Both the position numbers and the translations under genes were made by a program. A DNA stretch of 33,993 nt from an uncultured Gammaproteobacteria bacterium (GTDB lineage Bacteria; Pseudomonadota; Gammaproteobacteria; Pseudomonadales; Azotimanducaceae), in assembly GCA_913060615.1 (NCBI GenBank), contig CAJXUL010000008.1:1-33993 (forward strand), read 5' to 3'. Positions 8,245 through 19,898 of this stretch are shown piece after piece; positions within the stretch are counted from its first letter, which is position 1; each line of letters starts with the position of its first letter. The notes under the pieces are model-generated. The model was not told the origin of the DNA, did no database searches, and saw only the letters and a program-made list of their open reading frames with translations.

Positions 8245-8481
8245 TTATACCTTATGACCTGCGGCGCGCACGTCCTTAAGAACGATATCAATACCATTCT
8301 TGTCGATAATACGCATACCCTTTGAGGATACTCGCAGTCTGACGTAGCGCTTTTCTGATTCCACCCAAAAACGATGGTAATGCAGATTAGGCAAAAAGCG
8401 CCTTCTCGTCTTGTTCATTGCGTGACTGACGTTGTTGCCAGCCATTGGTCTTTTGCCTGTGACCTGACATACCTTAGACAT
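8245..8481 (-). CDS. rpmB: 50S ribosomal protein L28
   Basis: The 78-residue protein matches L28 throughout: [20 protein letters not shown], the basic [15 protein letters not shown] segment, and the C-terminal [11 protein letters not shown]. It is a structural component of the large subunit. A good sigma-70 promoter lies 31-59 bp upstream (separate entry), separating it from radC; rpmG and mutM follow in the same direction. Confidence 0.97.
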   Translation of the reverse strand: MSKVCQVTGKRPMAGNNVSHAMNKTRRRFLPNLHYHRFWVESEKRYVRLRVSSKGMRIIDKNGIDIVLKDVRAAGHKV

Positions 8482-8511
8482 AGTCGGGATCCCTAGAAAA
8501 TTTGAGGCGCG

Positions 8512-8540
8512 TTTATACCAAAGTAGGGGAATTAGAGCAA
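8512..8540 (-). promoter_or_regulatory. Sigma-70 promoter of rpmB-rpmG-mutM
   Basis: On the minus strand TTGCTC (8540-8535), a 17-bp spacer, then TATAAA (8517-8512), with a TG dinucleotide one base upstream of the -10 (extended -10). It occupies the gap between the radC terminator and the rpmB start. Confidence 0.7.
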
Positions 8541-8541
8541 C

Positions 8542-8562
8542 AAAAAAGGCTATATCAGCCCT
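8542..8562 (-). terminator. Intrinsic terminator overlapping the radC stop codon
   Basis: On the minus strand AGGGCT, loop GATAT, AGCCTT (one G-T wobble), and a run of six T including the stem's last two bases. The stem includes the last codons and the TAG stop of radC (8550-8552). The stem is short, but the T-run is clear and the rpmB promoter starts directly after it. Confidence 0.6.
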
Positions 8563-9392
8563 CTAGCGGCCAAAGAAACCGTATTTCTCGCGCAAACAAC
8601 GAAATGATCGAGTACGCGGATATCTACTTGTTTAAGTAAGTTAGACAACTCTTTGGTCAAAAAAATGTCTGACTGACTCGGTTCAGAAACCCCAGAAGGG
8701 TGATTGTGCGCCAATATTATGGCCGCTGCATTAAGTTCAATGCCCCGGCGCAATACTTCCCTGGGGTGCACGTGGGCACGGTCGATAGAACCGTTAAACA
8801 TGATCTCAAAAGACAGTAGTTCATGTTTGCAATTAAGATATAAGCAGGCAAACACCTCCCTCGGCGAATGACCAATACGTTTACGCAAATATCGACTCAC
8901 CGACTGTTGGTCATTGAAGCGTTCACCCTTAGCAAAATCTGCTTCAACATCTCGCGCCATAAGTTCATGTATCGCTTTGATCTGGGCCGCCTTAGCCTGT
9001 CCTATTCCGCGAAACTTAGTCAGCGCGCTGACCGGCGCCCCGAGCAGAGTGCCAATGCCGCCAAATTCTTCCAACAACCGGCGAGACATACGCACTGCAT
9101 CTTCGCCCTGACTACCAGAAACCAAACACACAGCCAAAAGTTCAGCCGTTGATAGGTTTTCCGGCCCGTGGCGTAACAGCCTTTCTCGAGGCCTTTCATC
9201 TTCTTGCCATCTAGTGATTACGTCTTTGCAGGGTTCAATGTTAACCTTCGTTTTTTCAGAAGCCGTTGCGGGCGTTTTATCCGGCGTTTTATCCGGCGTG
9301 TTGTCCGACTTTTTGACGTATTTCTTGTCGGATTTTTTATCGAGCTGGATGCCAGAGGCACAGCGATCGTTTTCATTTTCTAAAGGGTTCAA
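8550..9392 (-). CDS. radC: RadC family MPN+ (JAMM) protein with N-terminal extension
   Basis: The conserved part, from [17 protein letters not shown] (residue 61 on), has a helix-hairpin-helix segment ([15 protein letters not shown]) and the JAMM metal motif AHNHPSG (228-234) followed by D242. RadC was named for DNA repair but its biochemical role is unproven. The only usable start I see is TTG at 9390-9392: no in-frame ATG or GTG lies between it and residue 61, and an in-frame TAG lies just upstream. This gives an unusual 60-residue Lys/Asp/Thr-rich leader encoded partly by a 12-bp tandem repeat. It is divergent from coaBC with start codons only 8 bp apart. Neighbours match E. coli (rpmB on one side, coaBC on the other). 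Confidence 0.9.
   Translation of the reverse strand: MNPLENENDRCASGIQLDKKSDKKYVKKSDNTPDKTPDKTPATASEKTKVNIEPCKDVITRWQEDERPRERLLRHGPENLSTAELLAVCLVSGSQGEDAVRMSRRLLEEFGGIGTLLGAPVSALTKFRGIGQAKAAQIKAIHELMARDVEADFAKGERFNDQQSVSRYLRKRIGHSPREVFACLYLNCKHELLSFEIMFNGSIDRAHVHPREVLRRGIELNAAAIILAHNHPSGVSEPSQSDIFLTKELSNLLKQVDIRVLDHFVVCARNTVSLAARGLI
9273..9308 (-). repeat. 12-bp tandem repeat inside the radC leader
   Basis: CGTTTTATCCGG occurs twice head to tail (9273-9284, 9285-9296) followed by a decayed third copy CGTGTTGTCCGA (9297-9308). Read on the minus strand it encodes the repeat DKTPDKTP plus the preceding SDNTP in the RadC leader. Confidence 0.85.
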
Positions 9393-9400
9393 GGTTTGCT

Positions 9401-10645
9401 ATGTCCAAACTTGCAGGGCAACATATTTTGCTTGGTATTTCGTCAGGCATCGCAGCGTACAAAACCCCAGCGCTTGTAAGAGGTTTGCTCGCCCAAGGGG
9501 CAGAAGTTAAAGTTGTGATGTCAGAAAATGCCCACCACTTTGTTACGCCAACGGCCTTACAGGCTGTATCTGGTAGTCCAGTACGCAATACTCTGTGGGA
9601 CGAAAACGCAGAAGCTGCCATGGGCCACATTGAATTGGCTAGATGGGCAGATCAGATTGTTATAGCACCGGCAACAGCAAACTGCATTGCAAGGCTTGCA
9701 CAAGGCCAAGCCGATGACTTGCTCACAACCCTGTGTTTGGCAACACAAGCCCCCATCAGTATTGCGCCTTCTATGAACCAACAGATGTATAAGCATCCAG
9801 CCACTCAAACTAATCTACAAACTCTGGCCGACTACAATTATCGGCTTATTGGACCTGACCATGGGGATCAAGCCTGCGGCGACGATGGCCCCGGCAGAAT
9901 GACCGAGCCAGAAGAGATCATTGAAACAATCATCGCTCAGCAATATTCGCCTGTGACAGAAAGTGCGAAAAGCGCCCAGTGGGCCGGCTTGCACGTAATG
10001 ATTACAACCGGGCCAACTCAAGAAGCTATAGACCCGGTGCGCTATATTTCCAATCATAGTTCAGGATTACAGGGGTTAAGTATTGCCAATGCGGCCCTCG
10101 CTCGAGGCGCCAAAGTCAGCGTTATTGCAGGACCACGAGTACCTGAATCTAATCCATCTATTATCAGACTAGACGTGACCACCGCCTTGGAAATGCACGA
10201 TGCGGTTCATCAAGGCTTAGGCGATGTTGATGTATTCATTGGCGTTGCCGCTGTGGCCGATTATCGCGTGGAAGCAATTCAGGACAAAAAAATCAAACGC
10301 ACGGAAACTCAAGACCCCAGCATGAGCCTGCAGCTTGTAGAAAATCCAGACATCATCGCCAGCGTCGTTGCCAGCAAGTCTGCTGGACTAGTTGTTGGCT
10401 TCGCCGCCGAAACACACGACACCTTGGAATATGCTCGGGCTAAACGCCAACGTAAAGGCTTAGACGCTATCATTGTAAATGACGTTTCAGACCACAACAT
10501 TGGCTTTAACAGCCAAGACAACGAAGTGACTTTCATCCACAAAGATGGTGAAACTAGGTACCCCCGCCAAAGCAAGGGGCAAATAGCAGAGCATTTGTTA
10601 GATGAAATAATCTCGGTCTTTTCAAACCAATTAGTCAAAAAATAG
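9401..10645 (+). CDS. coaBC: Bifunctional phosphopantothenoylcysteine decarboxylase/synthetase CoaBC
   Basis: The 414-residue protein is a fusion. The N-terminal flavin-dependent CoaC domain (about 1-190) has SGIAAYKT (15-22), the catalytic histidine in GHIELARWAD (76), PSMNQQM (123-129) and ACGDDGPGRM with the active cysteine at 159. The C-terminal CoaB domain has TTGPTQEAIDPVRYISNHSSG and the KIKR loop. It ligates cysteine to phosphopantothenate and decarboxylates the product to phosphopantetheine. AAGG is 6 nt upstream of the ATG, inside the radC 5' end. It heads a rightward run coaBC-algC-argB-slmA with very short gaps; the dut gene common after coaBC is absent. Confidence 0.96.
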   Translation: MSKLAGQHILLGISSGIAAYKTPALVRGLLAQGAEVKVVMSENAHHFVTPTALQAVSGSPVRNTLWDENAEAAMGHIELARWADQIVIAPATANCIARLAQGQADDLLTTLCLATQAPISIAPSMNQQMYKHPATQTNLQTLADYNYRLIGPDHGDQACGDDGPGRMTEPEEIIETIIAQQYSPVTESAKSAQWAGLHVMITTGPTQEAIDPVRYISNHSSGLQGLSIANAALARGAKVSVIAGPRVPESNPSIIRLDVTTALEMHDAVHQGLGDVDVFIGVAAVADYRVEAIQDKKIKRTETQDPSMSLQLVENPDIIASVVASKSAGLVVGFAAETHDTLEYARAKRQRKGLDAIIVNDVSDHNIGFNSQDNEVTFIHKDGETRYPRQSKGQIAEHLLDEIISVFSNQLVKK

Positions 10646-10660
10646 ACAATAAGAAAATCC

Positions 10661-13569
<2,909 letters not shown>

Positions 13570-13586
13570 CTCAGGCTAGAAACTTT

Positions 13587-13610
13587 ATGGCGCTGATGAT
13601 TGCGCCATTT
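13587..13610. terminator. Probable bidirectional terminator between slmA and pyrE
   Basis: ATGGCGC (13587-13593), an 8-nt loop and GCGCCAT (13602-13608) form a 7-bp stem in the 59-bp convergent gap. The + side continues TTTA and the minus side AAAGTTT, so the U-runs are weak, but its position between two converging stops supports a terminator. Confidence 0.55.
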
Positions 13611-13628
13611 AGGCCACTAGGCTGGTCG

Positions 13629-14279
13629 CTAGGCAAGCTTGCAATAAGCTTGCTGATACTCGCGCATGCTTTGCAAAACCGACTGCATATCATCTTGACC
13701 TTGCAGAAAGTTAATCACATCAGCCACGCCAGCAATGGTGATCATTGGCGCCGCTAACTCAGCAGACAATGTATCCACCGCGGTTTCACCAGACGGGCCA
13801 AATTCAGCTCTGTCCAGCGCAATCACCACGCCAGCAATTTCCGCTTCCTCGACTTTAATCAAATCTACAGCGGTGCGAATAGCCTTGCCCGAAGTTAAAA
13901 CGTCATCCACCAACAATATTCGCCCCTTCACGGGAGCGCCGACTAAATTACCCCCTTCACCGTGGTCTTTGGGTTCTTTGCGGTTATAAGCCACGCCAAC
14001 ATTGATGCCACGCTCGGCCAAAGCTAAACCAGTAGCCACGGCAATTGGGATGCCCTTGTATGCAGGCCCAAACAGAACATCGAATTCTACTTTGGACGCC
14101 ACAATGGCATCGGCGTAGGCCCGACCCAAAGTTAGCAACCCTGGACCGTCGTCTACTGAGCCTAAATTGAAAAAATACGGACTCTTTCGGCCAGAGTTCA
14201 AGGTGAAGTCGCCAAATTTTAAGACGCCCTGGCCAACTAAAAATTCGATAAAAGATGCAGTAGAAGTCATTGCTGTCAT
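13629..14279 (-). CDS. pyrE: Orotate phosphoribosyltransferase PyrE
   Basis: From the ATG at 14277-14279 the protein has 216 residues, the usual length. It contains the catalytic loop YNRKEPKDHGEGG and the PRPP-binding motif LLVDDVLTSGKA (around 122-133). It transfers ribose phosphate from PRPP to orotate in UMP synthesis. An in-frame TTG 12 bp upstream exists, but GGAG lies 7 nt before the ATG and overlaps that TTG, so the ATG is preferred. It follows rph, as in E. coli, with a 137-bp leader containing a hairpin and a T-rich tract. Confidence 0.95.
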   Translation of the reverse strand: MTAMTSTASFIEFLVGQGVLKFGDFTLNSGRKSPYFFNLGSVDDGPGLLTLGRAYADAIVASKVEFDVLFGPAYKGIPIAVATGLALAERGINVGVAYNRKEPKDHGEGGNLVGAPVKGRILLVDDVLTSGKAIRTAVDLIKVEEAEIAGVVIALDRAEFGPSGETAVDTLSAELAAPMITIAGVADVINFLQGQDDMQSVLQSMREYQQAYCKLA

Positions 14280-14380
14280 TTTTTTCTCCAAACTAGAAAG
14301 AAAATAGTAAGAAAATTGTAAGAACGTAGAAAGGCCCTTAGGCGCTAAAGCTTAGACCTTGAGTCGAAGCTTATCCAAAT

Positions 14381-14410
14381 GCGACCCCAACAAATGCTTG
14401 TTGAGGTCGC
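14381..14410 (-). promoter_or_regulatory. Stem-loop in the rph-pyrE spacer, possible attenuator
   Basis: GCGACCCCAACAA (14381-14393) and TTGTTGAGGTCGC (14398-14410) form a 13-bp stem with a 4-nt loop; on the transcript (minus) strand the one imperfect position is a G-U pair. It lies 6 bp after the rph stop. No U-run follows directly, but 40-90 nt downstream the leader is strongly T-rich (14292-14340), just before the pyrE Shine-Dalgarno. Position matches the UTP-sensitive attenuator of E. coli rph-pyrE; the function here is inferred. Confidence 0.5.
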
Positions 14411-14416
14411 AGGAAT

Positions 14417-15118
14417 TTACTGTGCCAATGCAGCTTGCTGCAGAGCAAGTAGCTCGGCGGTGCCTTTTTCCGCAAGCTCAATCAACGCATTCAGCTCGGT
14501 CCTATTGAACGGTGCTTCTTCGCCAGTACCCTGCAACTCGATAAAACCCTTATCACCCATGGCAACAACATTCATATCGGTTTCGGCATTGGAGTCTTCC
14601 GCGTAGTCCAAGTCCAGAACAGGCGTACCTTTGTAAATGCCTACACTTACCGAGGAGGCCATACCAATCAGGGCGCTAGGCGCATTTACTGAGGCAATAG
14701 CATCCGCCAGCGCTATTGCACCACCAGTGATTGAAGCCGTTCTGGTGCCGCCGTCGGCTTGAATGACATCGCAGTCAAGACGAATAGTCCGCTCGCCCAA
14801 GGCCTTCATATCTACCATCGCGCGCAGTGAACGACCAATAAGGCGCTGAATTTCTACAGTACGACCACTCTGCTTACCTCGGGCGGCTTCACGATCATTA
14901 CGGCTGTTAGTGGCGCCCGGCAACATACCGTACTCGGCGGTAACCCAACCCACGCCTTTGCCGCGTAAAAATCCAGGCACTGAATTCTCTACCGAGGCAG
15001 TACAGATAACTTTTGTATTACCAAACTCCACCAACACAGATCCCGCAGAATGCATGGTGAAATTTCGCGTGAATTTAATGTCTCTGAGCTGATCGGTTGA
15101 TCTACCACTTGGCCGCAT
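14417..15118 (-). CDS. rph: Ribonuclease PH
   Basis: The 233-residue protein matches RNase PH end to end: [20 protein letters not shown], the phosphate/RNA-binding region [30 protein letters not shown], and [19 protein letters not shown]. It is a phosphorolytic 3'-5' exoribonuclease that trims tRNA 3' ends. It is divergent from yicC across a 269-bp region, the E. coli arrangement. Confidence 0.96.
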   Translation of the reverse strand: MRPSGRSTDQLRDIKFTRNFTMHSAGSVLVEFGNTKVICTASVENSVPGFLRGKGVGWVTAEYGMLPGATNSRNDREAARGKQSGRTVEIQRLIGRSLRAMVDMKALGERTIRLDCDVIQADGGTRTASITGGAIALADAIASVNAPSALIGMASSVSVGIYKGTPVLDLDYAEDSNAETDMNVVAMGDKGFIELQGTGEEAPFNRTELNALIELAEKGTAELLALQQAALAQ

Positions 15119-15193
15119 AGTATCTCCTAAGGGTTTAAAAATAGGGCGTTATAAAAATTGCTTCGCGGCAAAATTGCCGTCAAAGCTGAGAGG

Positions 15194-15257
15194 GTGAATT
15201 ATTCACTCAATGAGATATAGAAAACAGCGATTTCACTCAATGTGCGCGTTTAAACGC
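15194..15257. repeat. Small repeats in the rph/yicC divergent region
   Basis: TTCACTCAATG occurs at 15202-15212 and again at 15232-15242, exactly 30 bp apart. The first copy is part of the palindrome GTGAATTATTCAC (15194-15206). A perfect 12-bp palindrome GCGTTTAAACGC lies at 15246-15257. The 30-bp spacing (about three helical turns) between direct repeats is compatible with regulator binding, but no regulator can be named. Confidence 0.5.
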
Positions 15258-15387
15258 TCTACTCGAAGTAATCTAACGCTAAAGTGCGCTAGCTCAAGTA
15301 CTAAAGCCTCGCGCGCCTTAATAGAAGTAGTATTATCCTGACCTCCAACGCTTAGCGCGCTTAACTAATTAGAATTACGCAAATAAT

Positions 15388-16257
15388 ATGAATCAAATGT
15401 ATAGCATGACCGCCTTTGCCCGCAGTGAGCGCGACATTGAAGAACATCACCTAGTCTGGGAGTTGAAATCGGTAAACCATCGCTATCTAGAAACCGCCTT
15501 TCGCATGCCTGACAGCCTCAGATCTCTGGAGCAAAAAATCAGAGACCGTGCGCGCAAGCAACTCAAAAGAGGCAAGGTCGATTGTTCACTACGGGTTGAG
15601 TCAACAGTTGGCAGCAAGGGCCTAAAGCTAAATGAAGAAAAAGTGCAGGAGCTGCTACAAGCTTTTAATGACCTCAAGGCTTTAGTGCCAGACACTAAGG
15701 ATTTGAACGCTATAGATATCCTTCATTGGCCCGGTGTAATGCAGTCTTCATCAATCCAAGATGTTGATCTAGACAAAGATGTATTGGAACTTTTTGATGA
15801 GGCATTAGCCGCGTTCGTTGAAGCACGTTCAAGGGAAGGCGAAAGACTAAAAGTTATCCTAGCCCAGCAGCTCGATTTAATTACCGGGCATGTGGATGCA
15901 ATTCGCCCACTGTCTGACGATTTTGCCCAACAACAACGCCAGCGTCTGTTAGCACGGGTCGCAGAACTTGGCGTTTCTGTAGATAATGATCGGCTGGAAC
16001 AAGAGGTTGTGCTGCTGGCTCAACGGGCAGATGTTAGAGAAGAACTGGACCGACTGGTAATCCATGTAGAGGAAGCCAAAGAACTTATTGGCGGTGCTGG
16101 GCCACACGGCAGACGACTAGATTTTTTGACTCAAGAACTGAATCGAGAAGCCAACACCCTTGGCGCAAAATCAGTTAAGACTGAAAGCTCACAAACTTCG
16201 GTAGATCTTAAGGTCATCATCGAACAAATTCGGGAACAGGTGCAAAACATAGAATGA
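15388..16257 (+). CDS. yicC: YicC family endoribonuclease
   Basis: The 289-residue protein has the YicC N-terminal signature (YSMTAFARSE, LKSVNHRYLE, FRMP) and the DUF1732 C-terminal signature GRRLDFLTQELNREANTLGAKS. E. coli YicC is an endoribonuclease/PNPase adaptor acting on small RNAs such as RyhB. A second in-frame ATG lies at 15397, giving MYSMTAFARSE; there is no strong Shine-Dalgarno to decide between them. The stop overlaps the gmk start as ATGA, so the two are translationally coupled. Confidence 0.93.
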   Translation: MNQMYSMTAFARSERDIEEHHLVWELKSVNHRYLETAFRMPDSLRSLEQKIRDRARKQLKRGKVDCSLRVESTVGSKGLKLNEEKVQELLQAFNDLKALVPDTKDLNAIDILHWPGVMQSSSIQDVDLDKDVLELFDEALAAFVEARSREGERLKVILAQQLDLITGHVDAIRPLSDDFAQQQRQRLLARVAELGVSVDNDRLEQEVVLLAQRADVREELDRLVIHVEEAKELIGGAGPHGRRLDFLTQELNREANTLGAKSVKTESSQTSVDLKVIIEQIREQVQNIE

Positions 16258-16865
16258 TTCAAGGACAACTTATATTGGTCTCAGCGCCCTCAGGCGCAGG
16301 CAAAACAAGCTTAGTGTCTGCGGCACTGGAAAGTGATAAGCAATTGGTAGTGGCAGTTAGTCACACTACTCGAGAGCCCCGCGTTGGCGAGCAAGATGGG
16401 GTCAATTACCATTTTGTGGACCATACTAAATTCGGCCAAATGATCGCGGATAATGAATTTCTTGAACACGCTGAAGTATTTGATAATCACTACGGTACGT
16501 CGAGTAGCGAAGTTTCCGGAAAGCGAGAAAATGGCCAAGATGTAATTCTTGAAATTGACTGGCAGGGCGCCGCGCAAATTCGAGCATTGATACCCGATGC
16601 CGTGAGTATTTTTATTCTGCCGCCTTCAATCGAGGCACTGAAAAACAGGTTGGTGTCTAGGGGGCAAAATACTGATGAAAGTATCCAACGCAGACTCAGT
16701 GAGGCATCGCTGGAGATGGCTAGCGCAGTGGATTTCGACTATCTAATTGTTAACGACGACTTCGACACTGCCCTTGCCCAATTACTTTCTTTGATGCGAA
16801 CCGGCAGACAAGCAACTGCAATCCAAACTCAACGCCCGGAAATTAAGTCACTACTAGGGCTATAA
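16254..16865 (+). CDS. gmk: Guanylate kinase
   Basis: The 203-residue P-loop kinase has SAPSGAGKTSL (9-19), the GMP-binding SHTTREPRVGEQDGVNYHFV, and the EIDWQGAAQIR segment. It phosphorylates GMP to GDP. It overlaps yicC by 4 bp and precedes rpoZ-spoT, so guanine nucleotide supply sits next to (p)ppGpp metabolism, as in E. coli gmk-rpoZ-spoT. Confidence 0.97.
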   Translation: MIQGQLILVSAPSGAGKTSLVSAALESDKQLVVAVSHTTREPRVGEQDGVNYHFVDHTKFGQMIADNEFLEHAEVFDNHYGTSSSEVSGKRENGQDVILEIDWQGAAQIRALIPDAVSIFILPPSIEALKNRLVSRGQNTDESIQRRLSEASLEMASAVDFDYLIVNDDFDTALAQLLSLMRTGRQATAIQTQRPEIKSLLGL

Positions 16866-16881
16866 CCTAGCGAAAGCGCAG

Positions 16882-16906
16882 CAAAGCCTTGTGTAGCAAG
16901 GCTTTG
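16882..16906. terminator. Stem-loop between gmk and rpoZ
   Basis: CAAAGCCTTG, loop TGTAG, CAAGGCTTTG: a perfect 10-bp stem 17 bp after the gmk stop. No U-run follows on the + strand (GGTCTG), so it may be a weak or Rho-assisted terminator, or an mRNA-stabilising/processing hairpin that sets separate levels of gmk and rpoZ-spoT. Confidence 0.45.
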
Positions 16907-16954
16907 GTCTGTATCCTGCGGAATTCAACGCCCATTTTATATTCGAGATAAACC

Positions 16955-17251
16955 ATGGCTAGAGTAACTGTAGAAGATTGTTTGGATAACGTAGATAACC
17001 GGTTTGAGCTAGTCATGCTGGCTAGCCGTCGTGCACGCGCTTTGCGCAACTACAATACGGAAGCCCTGGTACCTGAAGAAAACGATAAGCCTACCGTTAT
17101 CGCTCTTCGAGAAATTGCTGAAGGCCTCATCAGTCATGAGATGCTAGACAGCCAAGAAATCTCTCCAGACGATGAAGAAATTAATATTGATTTCAGTGTG
17201 GCAAACTTGAACAGTGGCAAAGTGGGAGAAGATGAGTCGGCAGCGGGCTGA
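16955..17251 (+). CDS. rpoZ: DNA-directed RNA polymerase omega subunit
   Basis: The 98-residue protein begins [20 protein letters not shown] and continues [10 protein letters not shown], the omega signature that binds the beta' subunit. The C-terminal third is acidic and variable, as is typical. Omega aids beta' folding and forms one ppGpp site on RNA polymerase in proteobacteria, which fits its place before spoT; the two frames overlap by 20 bp. Confidence 0.97.
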   Translation: MARVTVEDCLDNVDNRFELVMLASRRARALRNYNTEALVPEENDKPTVIALREIAEGLISHEMLDSQEISPDDEEINIDFSVANLNSGKVGEDESAAG

Positions 17252-19430
17252 GCCCAGCTCCCAATCATTCTTTGTAGCGCAGCTTGCTGCGCACGCTAAG
17301 CAAACTGCGGTCGCAGCCCCTGCGACCATAGACACCCTCACGGATAGCCTCACCTATCTGAACGAACAAGAAATCGCCAAAGTCCGAGCAGCCCATAGCT
17401 ATGCAACCTTGGCTCACGAAGGCCAAAGCAGACGCACCGGTCATGCCTATATTACCCACCCCACAGCCGTGGCACAGATCCTTGCGGAAATGCGCATGGA
17501 TCATCAGACCCTTATGGCAGCGTTACTACATGACGTTATCGAAGATTCCAGTGCAAGCAAACAATCTCTTGGCGAGATGTTTGGCGAGTCTGTTGCCGAG
17601 ATTGTCGATGGCGTATCGAAGCTAAGCAAAATTTTTGCTAACCGCGATGAGGCTCAAGCTGAAAACTTTCAAAAGATGGCTCTGGCCATGGCCAAAGACA
17701 TTCGCGTAATTTTAGTAAAAATGGCTGATAGGTTGCACAACATGCGCACCATCGGCGTTATGTCTTCTAGCCAACGCAAACGTATTGCTAAAGAAACCCT
17801 AGACTTTTATGCCCCTATCGCAAATCGTTTGGGCATCCACACTATGAAGAGCGAACTCGAGGACCTCGGCTTTAAAGCGCTTTATCCACTGCGCTCAGAT
17901 CGCATAGAGCGTGCGGTGATTTCTGCACGAGGTAATCGCCGCAAACTTATGGAAGAAATCAGCAGCACAATGACCGCCGCGTTAAATCGGGAAGGCATCA
18001 GTGCCGAGGTTGTTGGGCGCGAGAAAAACGCTTTCTCCATATACAAAAAAATGAAGTCAAAGCAGAAATCCTTTCTCGAAATAATGGACGTATTTGGCTT
18101 TCGGGTAGTGGTCGATCAACCCGACGCCTGCTATCGCGCCTTGGGCATTGTGCACAATTTGTACAAACCAGTTGCCAGCCGCTTCAAAGATTATATTGCC
18201 ATACCAAAGGTCAACGGCTACCAATCTCTACACACCAGTTTGTTTGGCATGCATGGCGTGCCCATTGAAGTGCAAATTCGCACTAAGCAAATGGAGGCGG
18301 TTGCAGAAAATGGTATTGCCGGCCACTGGTTGTATAAAAGTGACGGCGATTTTGATTCTAATCAGCAAAGAGCGCGGCAGTGGATTAAGGACCTTATGGA
18401 ACTGCAGCGTCGGGCGGGTAATCCACTAGAGTTTATTGAAAGTCTCAAAATAGACCTATTCCCGGATGAAATTTACGTCTTTACACCTAACGGCAAAATA
18501 TTGGAATTGCCCAACGGCTCTAGTCCGGTAGATTTCGCTTACAGCGTGCACACTGATGTGGGTAACCGTTGCATCGCCTGTCGTATTGACCAAAAGCTTG
18601 CACCGCTCTCCCAGCAGTTGCAAAGCGGGCAAAGGGTGGAAATCATCACTACCGAAGATGGTCGCCCCAACCCTGATTGGCTGACATTCACCGTCACATC
18701 ACGAGCGCGTTCAGCAATACGCCATGAACTAAAACACCAGCAACAGGGCGAATCTGTTGCGTTGGGCAGAAAGCTTCTGAATCGCGCCTTGGGCAACGCC
18801 AACAAAAGCATCAATGATCTAGACTTTCGACGCCTACGCAAAGTCTTCACCGAACTCGGCGTGCGCAAACTTGATGAGCTATTAGCGGCCATCGGCAACG
18901 GCGAACTCATGGCTTACGTTGCTGCACAAAAATTGCTCGCGGTTGACAACCCTGACTACGCGGCCGTTGAAGTACAGGGTGGTGGGCCGATAGCCATTCG
19001 TGGCGGCGAGGGACTCGTGATTAACTATGGCAAATGCTGTGGTCCATTACCCGGAGACCATATTGTTGGTCACATGACTGCGGGCAAAGGCTTTGTTGTA
19101 CATATTGAAACCTGCACCAACTTGAATGAACTGCGCCGACGCTCGGCCCACGAGATCATACCCGCCAGATGGACGTCTACTACCGAGGGCGAATTCCTCA
19201 CTACCCTAAGAGTGGATGTTAATCGACGCAAAGGTATTGTGGCCGAAATTGCCGCAGAAGTTGCTGCAGCAGATGCCGGAGTGGATAACATAAGCGTTAA
19301 AGAACGCAGTGCTGAAATCAGTACGCTGATAATAGGTACTACCGTGCGCAACCGCTCCCACCTCGCAAGGCTGATGCGAAAGCTGAGAAACATAACCTCC
19401 GTGATTACGCTATCGCGCGCCAACAACTAA
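17232..19430 (+). CDS. spoT: Bifunctional (p)ppGpp synthetase/hydrolase SpoT
   Basis: With the ATG at 17232 the protein has 732 residues. Domains in order: HD hydrolase with HDVIED (100-105) and [12 protein letters not shown], RelA/SpoT synthetase with [20 protein letters not shown] (around 320-340), TGS (from about 405), a zinc-finger/helical region with [13 protein letters not shown], and C-terminal ACT. It controls alarmone level in response to starvation. GGGAG precedes the ATG closely; a GTG at 17214 is the alternative start. The segment before the HD domain is about 25 residues longer than in E. coli SpoT and has no recognised motif. Confidence 0.96.
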   Translation: MSRQRAEPSSQSFFVAQLAAHAKQTAVAAPATIDTLTDSLTYLNEQEIAKVRAAHSYATLAHEGQSRRTGHAYITHPTAVAQILAEMRMDHQTLMAALLHDVIEDSSASKQSLGEMFGESVAEIVDGVSKLSKIFANRDEAQAENFQKMALAMAKDIRVILVKMADRLHNMRTIGVMSSSQRKRIAKETLDFYAPIANRLGIHTMKSELEDLGFKALYPLRSDRIERAVISARGNRRKLMEEISSTMTAALNREGISAEVVGREKNAFSIYKKMKSKQKSFLEIMDVFGFRVVVDQPDACYRALGIVHNLYKPVASRFKDYIAIPKVNGYQSLHTSLFGMHGVPIEVQIRTKQMEAVAENGIAGHWLYKSDGDFDSNQQRARQWIKDLMELQRRAGNPLEFIESLKIDLFPDEIYVFTPNGKILELPNGSSPVDFAYSVHTDVGNRCIACRIDQKLAPLSQQLQSGQRVEIITTEDGRPNPDWLTFTVTSRARSAIRHELKHQQQGESVALGRKLLNRALGNANKSINDLDFRRLRKVFTELGVRKLDELLAAIGNGELMAYVAAQKLLAVDNPDYAAVEVQGGGPIAIRGGEGLVINYGKCCGPLPGDHIVGHMTAGKGFVVHIETCTNLNELRRRSAHEIIPARWTSTTEGEFLTTLRVDVNRRKGIVAEIAAEVAAADAGVDNISVKERSAEISTLIIGTTVRNRSHLARLMRKLRNITSVITLSRANN

Positions 19431-19453
19431 CAATTTTGTATTTTGAGAGAAAA

Positions 19454-19843
19454 ATGACTCGAACAATTATTCAAACAGAATCAGCGCCCGCGGCTATTGG
19501 CACTTATTCGCAAGCCGTACAAACGAGCCAGGGAAACATGACCTTTATATCCGGTCAAATTCCCCTGGTGCCAGAAACAATGACCTTGGTCAGCGACGCT
19601 TTCATTGAGCAGACTCACCAAGTATTTAAAAATTTGGCCGCAGTTGCTCAGGCAGCCGGAGGCAGCCTGAGCGATTGCGTAAAGCTGACTATTTACCTCA
19701 CTGACCTAAATGAATTTGCCAACCTTAATACAGTAATGGCCGAATACTTTAGTGAACCTTACCCAGCACGAGCGGCGGTAGAAGTTAGCGCGCTGCCTAA
19801 AGGCGCTCAGGTTGAAGTTGACGCCATTATGGTTAGCTCCTAG
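19454..19843 (+). CDS. ridA: RidA family 2-iminobutanoate/2-iminopropanoate deaminase
   Basis: From ATG at 19454 the protein has 129 residues, the normal RidA length, with GTYSQAV near residue 16 and the C-terminal PARAAVEVSALPKGAQVEVDAI containing the catalytic arginine and glutamate. It hydrolyses reactive enamine/imine products of PLP enzymes such as threonine dehydratase. A TTG at 19436 would extend it by 6 residues but AGAGA lies before the ATG. Position between spoT and recG matches Pseudomonas. Confidence 0.93.
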   Translation: MTRTIIQTESAPAAIGTYSQAVQTSQGNMTFISGQIPLVPETMTLVSDAFIEQTHQVFKNLAAVAQAAGGSLSDCVKLTIYLTDLNEFANLNTVMAEYFSEPYPARAAVEVSALPKGAQVEVDAIMVSS

Positions 19844-19898
19844 TTTATTGGCTGTTTATTGAGCATTTGCTGACCATCCTACTGACAGCTAAATCACC

